From NCBI GenBank assembly GCA_030627205.1, contig DAOUSN010000005.1, positions 1-64,000 on the forward strand: a stretch of DNA of 64,000 nt, read 5' to 3'. The position numbers were made by a program, and so were the translations under genes. Each line of letters starts with the position of its first letter. Position 1 is the first letter of the stretch. Below, piece after piece: positions 1 to 10,588 of this stretch. This DNA comes from Methylococcaceae bacterium. GTDB lineage: Bacteria; Pseudomonadota; Gammaproteobacteria; Methylococcales; Methylomonadaceae. The notes beneath the pieces were generated by a model. That model was not told the DNA's origin and did not search any database. It worked only from the letters and a program-made list of their open reading frames with translations.

Positions 1-41
1 CAAGCGTACCATCCTCCACCTCTTAATTCCTCATACGCTAT

Positions 42-118
42 GGTGAGCGTAGCTCAGTTGGTAGAGCCCCGGATTGTGATTCCGGTTGTCGTGGGTTCGA
101 GCCCCATCGTTCACCCCA
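42..118 (+). tRNA. tRNA-His (anticodon GTG)
   Basis: A complete 77-nt cloverleaf with encoded CCA. The acceptor arm GGTGAGCG pairs with CGTTCACC, including the extra 5' G (G-1) opposite C73 that is the hallmark of tRNA-His. The anticodon GTG is at 76-78, and the T-arm holds GGTTCGAGCC. The body closely resembles the gammaproteobacterial tRNA-His. It is the first clear feature of the window and lies about 95 nt upstream of trmB. Confidence 0.96.
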
Positions 119-211
119 AATTTTTCATAATGTCCTTAATTGGCGATTCAAATTCGTCATAATCATTCAAAAAAATAGCCTCACTTTTCCACATAAATTT
201 GATGTTTAATA

Positions 212-895
212 ATGACTTCTTCACCTGAAAATCACCGCATTCGTAGTTTTATTCTTCGACAAGGTCGAGCGACTGCTGGACAAAAACTTGCAATAGAAAC
301 ACTTTGGGATAAATATTGCTTAGATCCTAAACATCATTATCATTTTGATAAAATTTTTGATAATAATGCACCTATTATCATTGAAATAGGTTTTGGTAAT
401 GGTGATAGTCTTGCTAAAATGGCAGCAGCAAACCCTGAAAAAAACTATATTGGCATTGAAGTTCATCGACCAGGCGTGGGACATTTAATGATGTTATTAG
501 AACAACAGCAATTAACCAATGTTAGAATTTATCATCATGATGCGATTAATATATTAGAGCAGCATATTCCAGATCATTCACTTAGTGGTGTACAATTATT
601 TTTTCCTGACCCTTGGCAAAAACGTCGGCATCATAAACGTCGTATTGTTAGCTATAATTTTTTAGAATTATTAACTAAAAAATTGGTTATAGGTGGATAT
701 TTTCATGCGGCAACTGATTGGGAAGATTATGCAAAAGAAATGCTTAAAATACTTTCAACTCAACCAGATTTTATAAATAACAGTAGTTCTAAGTGTTATT
801 GTCAACGTCCTGATTACCGTCCTTTAACTAAATTTGAACAACGAGGTATTCGTTTAGGACATAGAGTTTGGGATTTAATTTTTAAGAAACTATGA
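212..895 (+). CDS. trmB: tRNA (guanine-N7-)-methyltransferase TrmB
   Basis: A cytoplasmic Rossmann-fold methyltransferase of 227 aa that makes m7G46 in the tRNA variable loop using SAM. The SAM-binding motif is IIEIGFGNGDSL (about residues 56-67), and the family signature FFPDPWQKRRHHKRR follows about residue 130. The C-terminal part contains the conserved TKFEQRG segment. Length is normal for the family. The stop overlaps the rapA start by 4 nt (ATGA), so the two genes are probably translationally coupled. No strong Shine-Dalgarno is visible before the ATG. Confidence 0.96.
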   Translation: MTSSPENHRIRSFILRQGRATAGQKLAIETLWDKYCLDPKHHYHFDKIFDNNAPIIIEIGFGNGDSLAKMAAANPEKNYIGIEVHRPGVGHLMMLLEQQQLTNVRIYHHDAINILEQHIPDHSLSGVQLFFPDPWQKRRHHKRRIVSYNFLELLTKKLVIGGYFHAATDWEDYAKEMLKILSTQPDFINNSSSKCYCQRPDYRPLTKFEQRGIRLGHRVWDLIFKKL

Positions 896-3633
896 CTAAT
901 TTTATTGCAGGTCAACGTTGGATTAGTAGCACTGAGTCTGAATTAGGCTTAGGAATTATTCTTGAGGCATCAGTTAACCGCGTTACGGTACTTTTTTTAG
1001 CAACAGGCGAACGTCGTATTTATGCAAGTGATAACACCCCATTAATACGCGTTAAATTTGCTATCGGTGATGAAATTGAATCAACTGAACATCTTAAATT
1101 TAAGGTTAAAGAATTATTAGAACAACAGGGACTCATTACCTATCAAGGCATAGATGATGCAGGAAAACCCATTAGGATAGATGAAATTGACCTTAGTCAC
1201 CACTTACAATTTAATAAACCTCAAGAACGATTATTCACTGGGAAAACAGATCCGACAGCGTGGTTTTTATTACGCTATCAAACGTGGAAACACTTACAAA
1301 AACACCAACAATCACCTATTAAAGGATTACAAGGGGGTCGAACTTCATTAATTGGGCATCAATTATTTATTGCCCAACAAATAGCTAATCGTTTTTCACC
1401 TAAAGTAATGTTAGCTGATGAAGTTGGTTTAGGTAAAACCATTGAAGCGGGTTTAATTTTACATTCGCGGTTACTAAATGGTTTAAGTCATCGAGTTTTA
1501 ATTATTGTTCCAGAACCATTATTACATCAATGGTTAGTTGAAATGCTTAGGCGTTTTAATTTAAAATTTAGTTTATTTAATGAAGTCCGTTGCAAAGAGA
1601 TAAATGAAGATAATCCGTTTTTATCTGAACAATTAATTTTAGCTGGTCAACAGTTTTTTTCTACAAACTTAAACCGTCAACAGCAGGCGTTAGCCGCAGG
1701 TTGGGATATGTTGGTTGTTGATGAAGCCCATCATTTGCAATGGAGTGAACAGTACCCTAGCCCTGATTATCTATTTATTGAGCAACTAAGTCATCACACT
1801 CAAGGAGTTATTTTATTAACCGCAACTCCTGAGCAATTAGGTAAAAAAAGTCATTTTGCTCGTTTACGTCTACTTGACCCTGACCGTTTTTATGATTTTG
1901 CCAAGTTCTTAAAAGATGAATGCTATTTTGAACCTATTGCTAAAGTGACAAAGCAGTTATTAAAAGAAAATCCCTTAAATAAAGAGGCTGAAAATAGCTT
2001 AAGAAATTTAATCAAACACGAAAATATTGAAAAATTATTAATTCAACTCAATAATCCCAACAATGCTAATGAAGCGCGGCAACAATTAATCAATATTTTA
2101 TTAGATCATCATGGAACAGGGCGGATTTTATTTAGAAATTCACGGCAAACAGTTAAAGGATTTCCTGCTCGACAAGTCCATGCTTATCCGTTAAAAGGTA
2201 ATAAAGACTTATGGTTATTAAAAACTCTTGAACATTTAGCTGAACAAGTAGTATTAATTTGCCATTCAACGGCGATCATTATTGCTTTAGAAAAAACACT
2301 AAAAAAACAAGGTATCATGGTTGCAGTATTTCATGAACAGATGAGTATTATTGAACGTGATAGAGCGGCGGCTTATTTTGCTGACCCTGATAATGCGGCA
2401 CAAATTTTATTATGTTCAGAAATCGGCAGTGAAGGGCGTAATTTTCAATTTGCTCATCATTTAATTTTATTTGATTTACCCACTAATCCTGATTTATTAC
2501 AACAACGTATCGGCCGTTTAGATCGTATTGGTCAAAAATCAGTCATCCAAATTCATATTCCTTATCAAGAAAATAGTTCTGAGCAGATTTTATATCGCTG
2601 GTATTCAGAGGGATTGGATGCTTTTCATCATAATTGTTCGGCGGCACAAACGGTTGCCATGCAATTAGGTAATGAACTCAAACAGCTGATGAATACCTAT
2701 AACCAACCCCTTACCGATGTTTTTATTGATAAAACTAAAAAACTAACGGCAAAGATTGAAAATGAATTACATAATGGTCGAGATCAACTATTAGAATTAA
2801 ATTCTTGTCATCCTCAAGTAGCTCAAAAACTCATTAAGTTATTAAAACAGGAAGAAAAACAGGATTTATGGGCTTATGCTGATAGTTTATTTGATTGTTA
2901 TGGGGTTAATTCAGAAGAACATTCTAAGGATTGTTATATTTTAAAACCTAGTGAAAATTTACGACTTTCGCATTTTCCTTGTTTATCAGAAGATGGAATG
3001 ACGGTGACAGTTAATAGAGATATTGCTCTCATGCGAGAAGACATGCAGTTTCTGACGTTTGAACACCCGATGATGGTAGCAGCGATGGATTTAGTGTTAT
3101 CCAGTGAAACGGGTAATGCGAGTATGAGTGTTATTAGCCACCCTTTATTAAATGGGGGACAATTTTTATTAGAATGTCTGTTTATTGTTGAATGTGCTGC
3201 ACCAACGGAATTACAAGTTGGACGCTTTTTGCCTCCTACACCGATAAGAATTTTAATAGATCAAAATCAAGATGACAAAAGTAATCTAATCAGTCATGAA
3301 GATTTAATTGAAACCAACCATCGATTAAATCAAGAGAAAATGGGACTGTTTTTAACAGGACAACGCCCACTTATACAGCAGTTATTAACCCTTGCCGAAC
3401 AACATGCTCAGATTAAAATGCAAACATTAATAACAGAAAGCACTCAAACTATGATTAGTTCACTAACGCATGAGATAAAACGTTTAGTCAGCTTGAAAAA
3501 AATAAATCCTAGCATTAAAACCTTGGAAATTGAACATCTTAAAGATGTTACTTGGTTATTAAATGAAAATATTAATGACGCTCAATTAAAGCTTGATGCG
3601 ATTAGGTTTATTGTTGTTAATTCTCCAGATTAG
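892..3633 (+). CDS. rapA: RNA polymerase-associated SWI2/SNF2 ATPase RapA
   Basis: A DNA translocase that binds RNA polymerase and recycles it after transcription. It has 913 aa, a little shorter than the 968-aa E. coli protein. An N-terminal Tudor-like region precedes the Walker A LADEVGLGKTIEAG (about residue 173), the DEAH box VVDEAHHL (about 275) and LLTATPEQLG. The helicase C-lobe carries GSEGRNFQFAHHL and QQRIGRLDRIGQ. The C-terminal RapA-specific domain is present. The 4-nt overlap with trmB indicates one transcript. The gene converges on the sensor kinase gene and overlaps its end by 4 nt. Confidence 0.95.
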   Translation: MTNFIAGQRWISSTESELGLGIILEASVNRVTVLFLATGERRIYASDNTPLIRVKFAIGDEIESTEHLKFKVKELLEQQGLITYQGIDDAGKPIRIDEIDLSHHLQFNKPQERLFTGKTDPTAWFLLRYQTWKHLQKHQQSPIKGLQGGRTSLIGHQLFIAQQIANRFSPKVMLADEVGLGKTIEAGLILHSRLLNGLSHRVLIIVPEPLLHQWLVEMLRRFNLKFSLFNEVRCKEINEDNPFLSEQLILAGQQFFSTNLNRQQQALAAGWDMLVVDEAHHLQWSEQYPSPDYLFIEQLSHHTQGVILLTATPEQLGKKSHFARLRLLDPDRFYDFAKFLKDECYFEPIAKVTKQLLKENPLNKEAENSLRNLIKHENIEKLLIQLNNPNNANEARQQLINILLDHHGTGRILFRNSRQTVKGFPARQVHAYPLKGNKDLWLLKTLEHLAEQVVLICHSTAIIIALEKTLKKQGIMVAVFHEQMSIIERDRAAAYFADPDNAAQILLCSEIGSEGRNFQFAHHLILFDLPTNPDLLQQRIGRLDRIGQKSVIQIHIPYQENSSEQILYRWYSEGLDAFHHNCSAAQTVAMQLGNELKQLMNTYNQPLTDVFIDKTKKLTAKIENELHNGRDQLLELNSCHPQVAQKLIKLLKQEEKQDLWAYADSLFDCYGVNSEEHSKDCYILKPSENLRLSHFPCLSEDGMTVTVNRDIALMREDMQFLTFEHPMMVAAMDLVLSSETGNASMSVISHPLLNGGQFLLECLFIVECAAPTELQVGRFLPPTPIRILIDQNQDDKSNLISHEDLIETNHRLNQEKMGLFLTGQRPLIQQLLTLAEQHAQIKMQTLITESTQTMISSLTHEIKRLVSLKKINPSIKTLEIEHLKDVTWLLNENINDAQLKLDAIRFIVVNSPD

Positions 3634-5072
3634 GGAAAATATACTTGCCATTTCATCCCTCCTAACTCCTCACTACGACTACCTAATAATTTTCCACCTA
3701 AAAGCTCAATCAATTCATAAACCACTGCCATTCCAATTCCATGACCATCAATATTTTCATCAGCTCTAACTCCTCGTTTTAAAATTTCAGAAAGCTTATC
3801 TTCAGCAATACCACAACCATCATCTTCAATTTGTAGTAAAAAAGAATACTCTTTTGTTTTCATTTTATTTAATGCTAATAAGCTAATTTTTATTCTACTT
3901 TGACCCCATTTAACTGAATTATCTAGTAAATTACCTGCAATTTCATACATATCACCTTCTTCACAATAAACTTGTTGAGAACCACTCACTTCAAATTCAA
4001 AATAAATTTCTTTATCAAAATAAACCTTCTCCAAAGAGGCAATAATTTTTTTAACAATATGATGAGTATTAATTGCCCCTGTTAACTTTCTTTGTCCTTT
4101 AGCCGCTGCTTTTTGTAGTTGATATTCAATAATTTCATTCATTATTGTGATTTGACCCTGCATTGTTTCTTGAGAAATATTATTTGTTTCTAAACTACTG
4201 TGTAAAATAGCCAAAGGTGTTTTTAAGCTATGTGATAAATCAGCAAGAGTATTGCGATAACGCTCTAAATCCGCGCGTTCACTGGTAATAAAAGCATTTA
4301 AATTATTGGTTAAGCTCGATAGTTCTTCTGGATAATCACCGTCTAAGCGACTTTTTTCACCAGCTTCAATAGCGGCTATATCCTTTACTATTGACCTAAG
4401 CGGTTTTAAACTCCAACGTAACACCACAAATTGGATTAAAATTAACACTAAACCCACTGAGAAAAACCACACTCTTAACGTTGAGCGAAACCGTTCAATT
4501 TGATTACTAACAAAAAATCCATCTTCTGCAATAGAAATAACATATTTTTTTGAAAGCCCCTGATTTTTCTTCCAAATAAAACCATAATGTAAAACATAAC
4601 GCTGTTGTTTATCTTCTAAAAAAATAGGTTTTCCCGCGCTAAAATTTCCCAGAGGTGTCACTTCAACCGCTATTGATGATTTTGATTGCCAAATTAATTT
4701 ATGACTAGAACGTCGTATGACGGCATATAAACCCGAACTTGGATTTGATAATCGCGGTTCTTGTAAATGCTCAGGCATCTTTAATTTTCCAGTGGCTGTT
4801 ATTTCAACAACAGATAATAGTGCGTAAACTTGGATTTGTAATTTTTCTTTTAAAGTCTGTTCTGCACTAAGACGAAAACCACGCTCTAAAACTAACAATG
4901 CCAGTACAAAAAAAGCAATCATTACTAAGCTGGCTGAAAAAAGTAACCTAAAGCTTAAGGTACTCAGTTTTAGAAACGTTAATAAATTTATAAATTGATT
5001 ATGGGCAAATGTTCGTCCAATTTTTAGGGATTGATTAAAAAATTGTCTCAAAGAGAAAAAGTTAACGCTCAA
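3630..5072 (-). CDS. PhoQ-like sensor histidine kinase (orphan)
   Basis: An inner-membrane two-component sensor kinase of 480 aa. A membrane segment at about 43-62, a periplasmic sensor region of about 140 residues and a second membrane segment at about 201-219 precede a HAMP-like linker. The H-box [15 protein letters not shown] places the phospho-acceptor at His281. The N-box ([10 protein letters not shown]), G1 (EDDGCGIA) and G2 (GHGIGMAVV) of the ATPase domain are intact. The overall layout is PhoQ-like. No response regulator gene is adjacent: one neighbour is rapA (convergent) and the other ttcA (divergent). Signal and partner are unknown. Confidence 0.9.
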   Translation of the reverse strand: MSVNFFSLRQFFNQSLKIGRTFAHNQFINLLTFLKLSTLSFRLLFSASLVMIAFFVLALLVLERGFRLSAEQTLKEKLQIQVYALLSVVEITATGKLKMPEHLQEPRLSNPSSGLYAVIRRSSHKLIWQSKSSIAVEVTPLGNFSAGKPIFLEDKQQRYVLHYGFIWKKNQGLSKKYVISIAEDGFFVSNQIERFRSTLRVWFFSVGLVLILIQFVVLRWSLKPLRSIVKDIAAIEAGEKSRLDGDYPEELSSLTNNLNAFITSERADLERYRNTLADLSHSLKTPLAILHSSLETNNISQETMQGQITIMNEIIEYQLQKAAAKGQRKLTGAINTHHIVKKIIASLEKVYFDKEIYFEFEVSGSQQVYCEEGDMYEIAGNLLDNSVKWGQSRIKISLLALNKMKTKEYSFLLQIEDDGCGIAEDKLSEILKRGVRADENIDGHGIGMAVVYELIELLGGKLLGSRSEELGGMKWQVYFP

Positions 5073-5181
5073 ATTATTATCCTCATTAAATAGATTTAAT
5101 GCCTTGTATTTTAAATTTATTAATGCAAAGTTAAATATGGTATTCTTTAATAAAATTTCTTTAACTTTTATCCGTTATTTA

Positions 5182-6033
5182 ATGTCTAATTCTACTAGAA
5201 AATCTCGTCTTGAACTCAATAAGTTACAAAAACGTTTACGTCATGGTGTTGGCGAGGCTATTGCTGATTACACTATGATAGAAGATGGTGATAAAGTTAT
5301 GGTGTGTTTATCAGGAGGTAAAGATTCCTATACCCTATTGACAATTTTATTAAACTTACAAAAAACTGCCCCCATAAATTTTGAAATTATTGTGGTTAAT
5401 TTAGATCAAAAACAACCTGATTTTCCTGAACATGTATTACCTGATTACCTAAATACATTAGCTGTTCCCTATCATATTATAGAGCATGATACTTATAGTA
5501 TTGTAAAACGTATTATTCCAGAAGGTAAAACCACATGTAGTCTCTGCTCACGATTGCGTAGAGGGAGTTTATATGCGTATGCCGCAGAAAATAAGGTAAC
5601 AAAAATTGCCTTAGGTCATCATCGTGATGATATTTTAGAAACCTTTTTTTTAAATATCTTTTATGGTGGTAAATTAAAAGCCATGCCGCCAAAATTGTTG
5701 AGTGATGACAAAAAAAATATAGTGATTCGACCATTAGCTTATTGCCGTGAAAAAGATATAGCACGGTTTTCATCATTTAAAAACTTTCCAATTATTCCCT
5801 GTAATCTTTGCGGTTCTCAAGCTAATCTGCAACGTCAAGCGATGAAAGTCATGCTTACTCAGTGGGATAAGCAATTTCCAGGGCGTTTAGAAACTATTTT
5901 TAGTAGCTTACAAAATATTGCTCCATCACAATTAGCAGATACAAATTTATTTGATTTTATGGGGCTTAAATTAAAGCGACAAGAAAATGAAAATGAAAAT
6001 TCTGCTGCTATGGGACTGGATATTTTGATGTAA
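5182..6033 (+). CDS. ttcA: tRNA 2-thiocytidine(32) synthetase TtcA
   Basis: Thiolates C32 of certain tRNAs using ATP and a [4Fe-4S] cluster. The PP-loop SGGKDS is at residues 44-49. The two CxxC pairs that hold the cluster are at Cys119/Cys122 and Cys207/Cys210, and [10 protein letters not shown] is the family signature. I chose the ATG at 5182 (MSNSTRKSR...), giving 283 aa. An in-frame ATG at 5104 would add 26 hydrophobic residues that the family lacks. The gene is divergent from the sensor kinase gene. Confidence 0.94.
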   Translation: MSNSTRKSRLELNKLQKRLRHGVGEAIADYTMIEDGDKVMVCLSGGKDSYTLLTILLNLQKTAPINFEIIVVNLDQKQPDFPEHVLPDYLNTLAVPYHIIEHDTYSIVKRIIPEGKTTCSLCSRLRRGSLYAYAAENKVTKIALGHHRDDILETFFLNIFYGGKLKAMPPKLLSDDKKNIVIRPLAYCREKDIARFSSFKNFPIIPCNLCGSQANLQRQAMKVMLTQWDKQFPGRLETIFSSLQNIAPSQLADTNLFDFMGLKLKRQENENENSAAMGLDILM

Positions 6034-6102
6034 TTATTTTAAGTTTCTAGCTACGATTAATATAGGCTATTTGCTAAAAAATTTTTACCATTTACATTAT
6101 AT

Positions 6103-7074
6103 TTAAGGTGCTTCTGCAATAATAATAACCCGTTTTGGTGCTGGTAATCCTTCACAAGTTACATTTTTATTATTCGGATCTAAAAATTGTTCTAAAGAAT
6201 GAAACCTCATCCATTCAGTGCTGCGTTGTTCTTTAATAGATGTTTGATTAATATCAATAATGCGACTATTTTTAAAACCACAACGTTTCATCCAACTTAT
6301 CAAGGTTTGACAACTGGGTAAAAACCAAACATTACGCATTTTGGCATAACGCCCTTCAGGAAGCATTGTTTCGCCTAAATTTCCATCTATTATGAGTGTT
6401 TCTAAAATTAATTCCCCTCCAGCTCGTAAAGTATCTTTAAGGGCGAGTAAATGGTCAATGGGTGAACGTCGATGATAAAGTATCCCCATTGAAAAAACGC
6501 TATCAAATAATTTTGTTTCAGAGGGAATCATTTCTAATGTTATCGGTAATAAATAAAGAGCGACCTCGCCATAAAGTTTCTTGATTAATTGAAACTGCAT
6601 CACGTTAATTAATGTAGGATCAATGCCAATAACAGATTTTGCTCCTGCTCCTAACATACGCCAGCAATGATAGCCATTACCACAGCCTACATCTAATACT
6701 AGACGATTATCTAAAGGGTTAATATGATTTTTAAGTCGATGCCATTTCCAATCTGAACGCCATTCACTATCAAGATGAATTCCAAATAAATCATAAGGCC
6801 CTTTGCGCCAAGGGTGAAACTGCATTAATTCAGTTTTTAATAAGCTTTGTTGCTTTGCACTTATATCAGTAGCATCACCAATTTTTATCTGATTACTATT
6901 AAAATAACTATGTGATGGTGAGGGTAAATCTATGGATTCAATAATAGCCTGCCATTTTGCAGAAGTACTATGTCTTTTAAAATGAAAGGCCTGAGCAATT
7001 TGTTCAGGTAGTATTTTTAACCACGTTTCATTTTTAGAATTTTTAAGTAAGCTATAAACAGGGTCATAATTCAT
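6103..7074 (-). CDS. cmoB: tRNA U34 carboxymethyltransferase CmoB
   Basis: Transfers a carboxymethyl group from carboxy-SAM to 5-hydroxyuridine at the wobble position of tRNA, giving cmo5U34. The protein is 323 aa, normal for CmoB. The diagnostic HPWRKGPYDLFG is at residues 87-98, and the cofactor motif LDVGCGNGYH is at about 127-136. It starts inside the end of cmoA (4-nt overlap), so the enzymes making and using carboxy-SAM are produced from one message. Confidence 0.96.
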   Translation of the reverse strand: MNYDPVYSLLKNSKNETWLKILPEQIAQAFHFKRHSTSAKWQAIIESIDLPSPSHSYFNSNQIKIGDATDISAKQQSLLKTELMQFHPWRKGPYDLFGIHLDSEWRSDWKWHRLKNHINPLDNRLVLDVGCGNGYHCWRMLGAGAKSVIGIDPTLINVMQFQLIKKLYGEVALYLLPITLEMIPSETKLFDSVFSMGILYHRRSPIDHLLALKDTLRAGGELILETLIIDGNLGETMLPEGRYAKMRNVWFLPSCQTLISWMKRCGFKNSRIIDINQTSIKEQRSTEWMRFHSLEQFLDPNNKNVTCEGLPAPKRVIIIAEAP

Positions 7075-7793
7075 TTTAAGGCTACCATTGAAGCAAAGTT
7101 AAAATACTGAAACCATACTTCAACACTATTAAAACCTGCGTGTTTTAAACGTTGTTGATGTTGATTGAACGTTTCAGGAATTAATACCGTATCCAACGCA
7201 CTACGTTTTTGGCTGATCTCTAAATCACTATAACCTTGAGCTTTTTTAAATTCATGGTGCATATCTGTTTGTAATTGCTGTTGTTCTTGATTATCAAACT
7301 TTAATTTCTCCGATAAAATTAATATACCATTGGGTAATAAACCTTGATAAATACGTTGTAAAAAGGTTAATCGATCTTCCAATGGAATAAATTGTAAAGT
7401 AAAATTTAATACCACAACCGAGGCATTTTTTATCTCAATTTCACGAATATCTGCACAAATAATCTCAATATTTGTTTTTGTGGTTAAATTTTGTTGACAT
7501 TGTTTTATCATTGCAGGGGATTTATCCACCGCAATAATAGTACAATTTTTAGCCATGATTTGTTCATCCATGACCAAACTTGCCGCACCTAGTGAACAAC
7601 CTAAGTCATAGCAGCGACTGTTATCTTGAGCAAAACGCGCCGTAAGCAGCCCGATAGCTGAAATAATAACCTGATAACCTGGAACAGATCGTTGTATCAT
7701 GTCAGGAAAAACATCAACTACGGTTTGATCAAATTGAAAACGGCTAATATTGGTAACAGGATTGGTATAAATAGTATCTTTGTAAGCGTGCAT
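7071..7793 (-). CDS. cmoA: Carboxy-S-adenosyl-L-methionine synthase CmoA
   Basis: Makes carboxy-SAM from SAM and prephenate, the cofactor consumed by CmoB. The protein is 240 aa with the motif YDLGCSLGA at residues 62-70, then IIAVDKSPAM and a conserved VVLNFTLQF strand. The start ATGCACGC follows no strong Shine-Dalgarno. It is the promoter-proximal gene of the cmoA-cmoB operon. Confidence 0.95.
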   Translation of the reverse strand: MHAYKDTIYTNPVTNISRFQFDQTVVDVFPDMIQRSVPGYQVIISAIGLLTARFAQDNSRCYDLGCSLGAASLVMDEQIMAKNCTIIAVDKSPAMIKQCQQNLTTKTNIEIICADIREIEIKNASVVVLNFTLQFIPLEDRLTFLQRIYQGLLPNGILILSEKLKFDNQEQQQLQTDMHHEFKKAQGYSDLEISQKRSALDTVLIPETFNQHQQRLKHAGFNSVEVWFQYFNFASMVALK

Positions 7794-7849
7794 TAATTAA
7801 AAGTGACAAGGTGCTGTCGAGGGGAAGCGTTAATATTTTTTAAGTGTAT

Positions 7850-7872
7850 TAGAGTGAGAGTTACCCACTCTA
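7850..7872 (-). terminator. Weak hairpin after mlaC
   Basis: TAGAGTG (7850-7856) pairs with CACTCTA (7866-7872) across a 9-nt loop, 10 nt past the mlaC stop on the minus strand. No clean T-run follows the hairpin in that direction, so it may only be a transcript-end stabiliser. Confidence 0.35.
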
Positions 7873-7882
7873 TATTACAAAT

Positions 7883-8530
7883 TTAAGATGAATTTTTAGA
7901 GGCTAAAGCATCATTATTACGCTTGGTTAATGATCCAATAATTAGGTTTAAAGATCCTAAGCGTGCCATTTCATTTTTAAAACTAGTGCGATAATTAGTG
8001 ACTAAACTAACCCCTTCTATCATAATATCATAGGCTTTCCATTGACCTTTTGAAATTCCCATTCTGTAATTAATACCAATTGGTTGTAAACCTGGTTGAA
8101 GTATTTCAGTTTTAACAATGACTTTTTTTGATCCAGCCTCCATATTCAAGGGTAAATAACGAATTGACCAATCTTTAAATTCAACAAAAGCTCGCGAATA
8201 AGTTCTAATTAGTAATAGCTTAAATTGTTGTTGGAAACTTTCTTTTTCTTCAGCAGTCGCTATTTTCCAATGTTTTCCTAAAACAAGTGCTGATATTTTG
8301 TAAAAGTCAACATTAGGATAAATGACAGACTCGACAAATTCAGTAATTTGTTTAAAATCTTTCGTAAACTCTGGTTCTTGCATTTTTATTTTTAATTGAT
8401 TGGAGGCTTTTTCAATACCAATCTGAGGGGCTAATAAATCTGTTGCTAATGTTTTTGTTAATGGCATAAAACCTAATAACATCCCAAATAAGACTAAAAA
8501 AATAAATTTTGAGTAATACTTTGTTTTCAT
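7883..8530 (-). CDS. mlaC: MlaC-type phospholipid-binding periplasmic protein
   Basis: A Ttg2/MlaC family protein of 215 aa. In the Mla system MlaC carries phospholipids between the outer-membrane MlaA complex and the inner-membrane MlaFEDB transporter. A cleavable signal peptide is visible at residues 1-30 (basic start, then FIFLVLFGMLLGF). The body has the family's four-helix/NTF2-like pattern, with FKLLLIRTYSRAFVEF and a YRTSFKNEMARLGSLNLI tail. It stands alone here: mlaE, mlaD, mlaF and mlaB are not adjacent. It is divergent from hemB. Confidence 0.88.
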   Translation of the reverse strand: MKTKYYSKFIFLVLFGMLLGFMPLTKTLATDLLAPQIGIEKASNQLKIKMQEPEFTKDFKQITEFVESVIYPNVDFYKISALVLGKHWKIATAEEKESFQQQFKLLLIRTYSRAFVEFKDWSIRYLPLNMEAGSKKVIVKTEILQPGLQPIGINYRMGISKGQWKAYDIMIEGVSLVTNYRTSFKNEMARLGSLNLIIGSLTKRNNDALASKNSS

Positions 8531-8580
8531 AAAATTTTACCTTTTGGATAACTCCCTAATTAAAATATTAATACCATACC

Positions 8581-8589
8581 TGATATAAT
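8581..8589 (+). promoter_or_regulatory. Candidate extended -10 promoter for hemB
   Basis: TGATATAAT matches the extended -10 form TGnTATAAT and lies 74 nt before the hemB ATG. The -35 position is AT-rich and unconvincing, as is common for extended -10 promoters. A CTTAG/CTAAG inverted repeat follows at about 8597-8614. Confidence 0.4.
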
Positions 8590-8647
8590 AAATCTAACTT
8601 AGGCTCTTAACTAAGAATGGTCTGAGTAAATTATTCTTTAAAAATAA

Positions 8648-9679
<1,032 letters not shown>

Positions 9680-9704
9680 AATTATATTAACTAAACTTTA
9701 AAAT

Positions 9705-10190
9705 ATGAAAAAAATAAAGGTACTATTTATCTGCATGGGTAATATTTGTCGCTCACCTACCGCAGAAGGGGTTTTTAGGCAATTGATTAATAAACACACA
9801 TTATCCAATCAATTTGAAATTGACTCAGCAGGAACTCATGCCTATCATATAGGTGAGCAACCAGATTATAGATCACAACAAGTAGCCAAAGAACGAGGTA
9901 TAGATTTATCAACACAACGCGCTCGAAAAGTAATTTATGGCGATTTTGAAGATTATGATTATTTATTAGTGATGGATAATCATAATTACACAACCTTAAT
10001 AAATACCTGCCCTATACAATACCAGAATAAAATAAGCTATTTTTTGGATTACGCACCAGAACTTAACTGTCACGAAGTTCCAGACCCTTATTATGGTGGT
10101 GAGCATGGGTTTGAAAATGTATTAACTATGATCGAAGCCGCCTCAAAAGGTTTTTTAAACTCTTTAAAAACATCAGGAAAACTTTCATGA
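9705..10190 (+). CDS. Low-molecular-weight protein tyrosine phosphatase
   Basis: A cytoplasmic phosphatase of 161 aa. The P-loop CMGNICR gives the C-X5-R motif at Cys10-Arg16, followed by SPTAEGVF. The general acid is the Asp of VPDPYYGG near residue 125. This is a housekeeping-type LMW-PTP; no tyrosine kinase or exopolysaccharide cluster is adjacent, so its substrate cannot be inferred. Its stop overlaps the start of the Dabb-domain gene by 4 nt. Confidence 0.93.
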   Translation: MKKIKVLFICMGNICRSPTAEGVFRQLINKHTLSNQFEIDSAGTHAYHIGEQPDYRSQQVAKERGIDLSTQRARKVIYGDFEDYDYLLVMDNHNYTTLINTCPIQYQNKISYFLDYAPELNCHEVPDPYYGGEHGFENVLTMIEAASKGFLNSLKTSGKLS

Positions 10191-10576
10191 AAAAAATTAT
10201 TGTTTTTATTCAATTAGCAATTCTAAGCTGTTTATTTTTAATCTCACCAGTTCATGCAAGTGATAAAGATGAGGTGATTACACATGTAATTGTGATTTGG
10301 CTAAATAAATCAGGTAATGAGGAAGCTCGTAATAAATTTATCACCGCGAGTAAAACCCTAAATGATTTACCTGGTATTATTCACCGTAATGTTTCCGTGG
10401 TTCAAAAAAGTAATCGTTCCATTGTTGATGATACCTTTGATGTATTAATTACAGTTACGTTTAAAAATAAAACGGCATTACAAGCTTATTTAGACCATCC
10501 TAAACATAAAGCCGCTGTCAAACTATTTAAATCCATGGTCAATCGAATTGTTATTTATAATTCTATCGGTTCATAA
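10187..10576 (+). CDS. Secreted Dabb-family (stress-responsive barrel) protein
   Basis: A protein of 129 aa with an N-terminal signal peptide (MKKIIVF..., hydrophobic to about residue 23, SPVHA before the likely cleavage). The mature part looks like a dimeric alpha-beta barrel (Dabb) domain: ITHVIVIWLN opens the first strand, then an amphipathic helix, then FDVLITVTFKN and a YLDHPKHKAAV segment typical of the family. Function is unknown. It is translationally coupled to the phosphatase gene and followed 12 nt later by a dienelactone hydrolase gene. Confidence 0.8.
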   Translation: MKKIIVFIQLAILSCLFLISPVHASDKDEVITHVIVIWLNKSGNEEARNKFITASKTLNDLPGIIHRNVSVVQKSNRSIVDDTFDVLITVTFKNKTALQAYLDHPKHKAAVKLFKSMVNRIVIYNSIGS

Positions 10577-10588
10577 AGGAGAATTATA

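Noticed and set aside
1-21. Possible 3' end of another tRNA (T-loop end, GTACC stem, ATCCTCC acceptor) cut by the window edge
   Set aside because: Fits a tRNA 3' end in length and order and would make a tandem with tRNA-His, but it ends ACCT rather than an encoded CCA and the 5' half is outside the window, so it cannot be tested.
5104-5181. In-frame N-terminal extension of TtcA
   Set aside because: Adds 26 hydrophobic residues not found in TtcA; the internal ATG at 5182 gives the family N-terminus.
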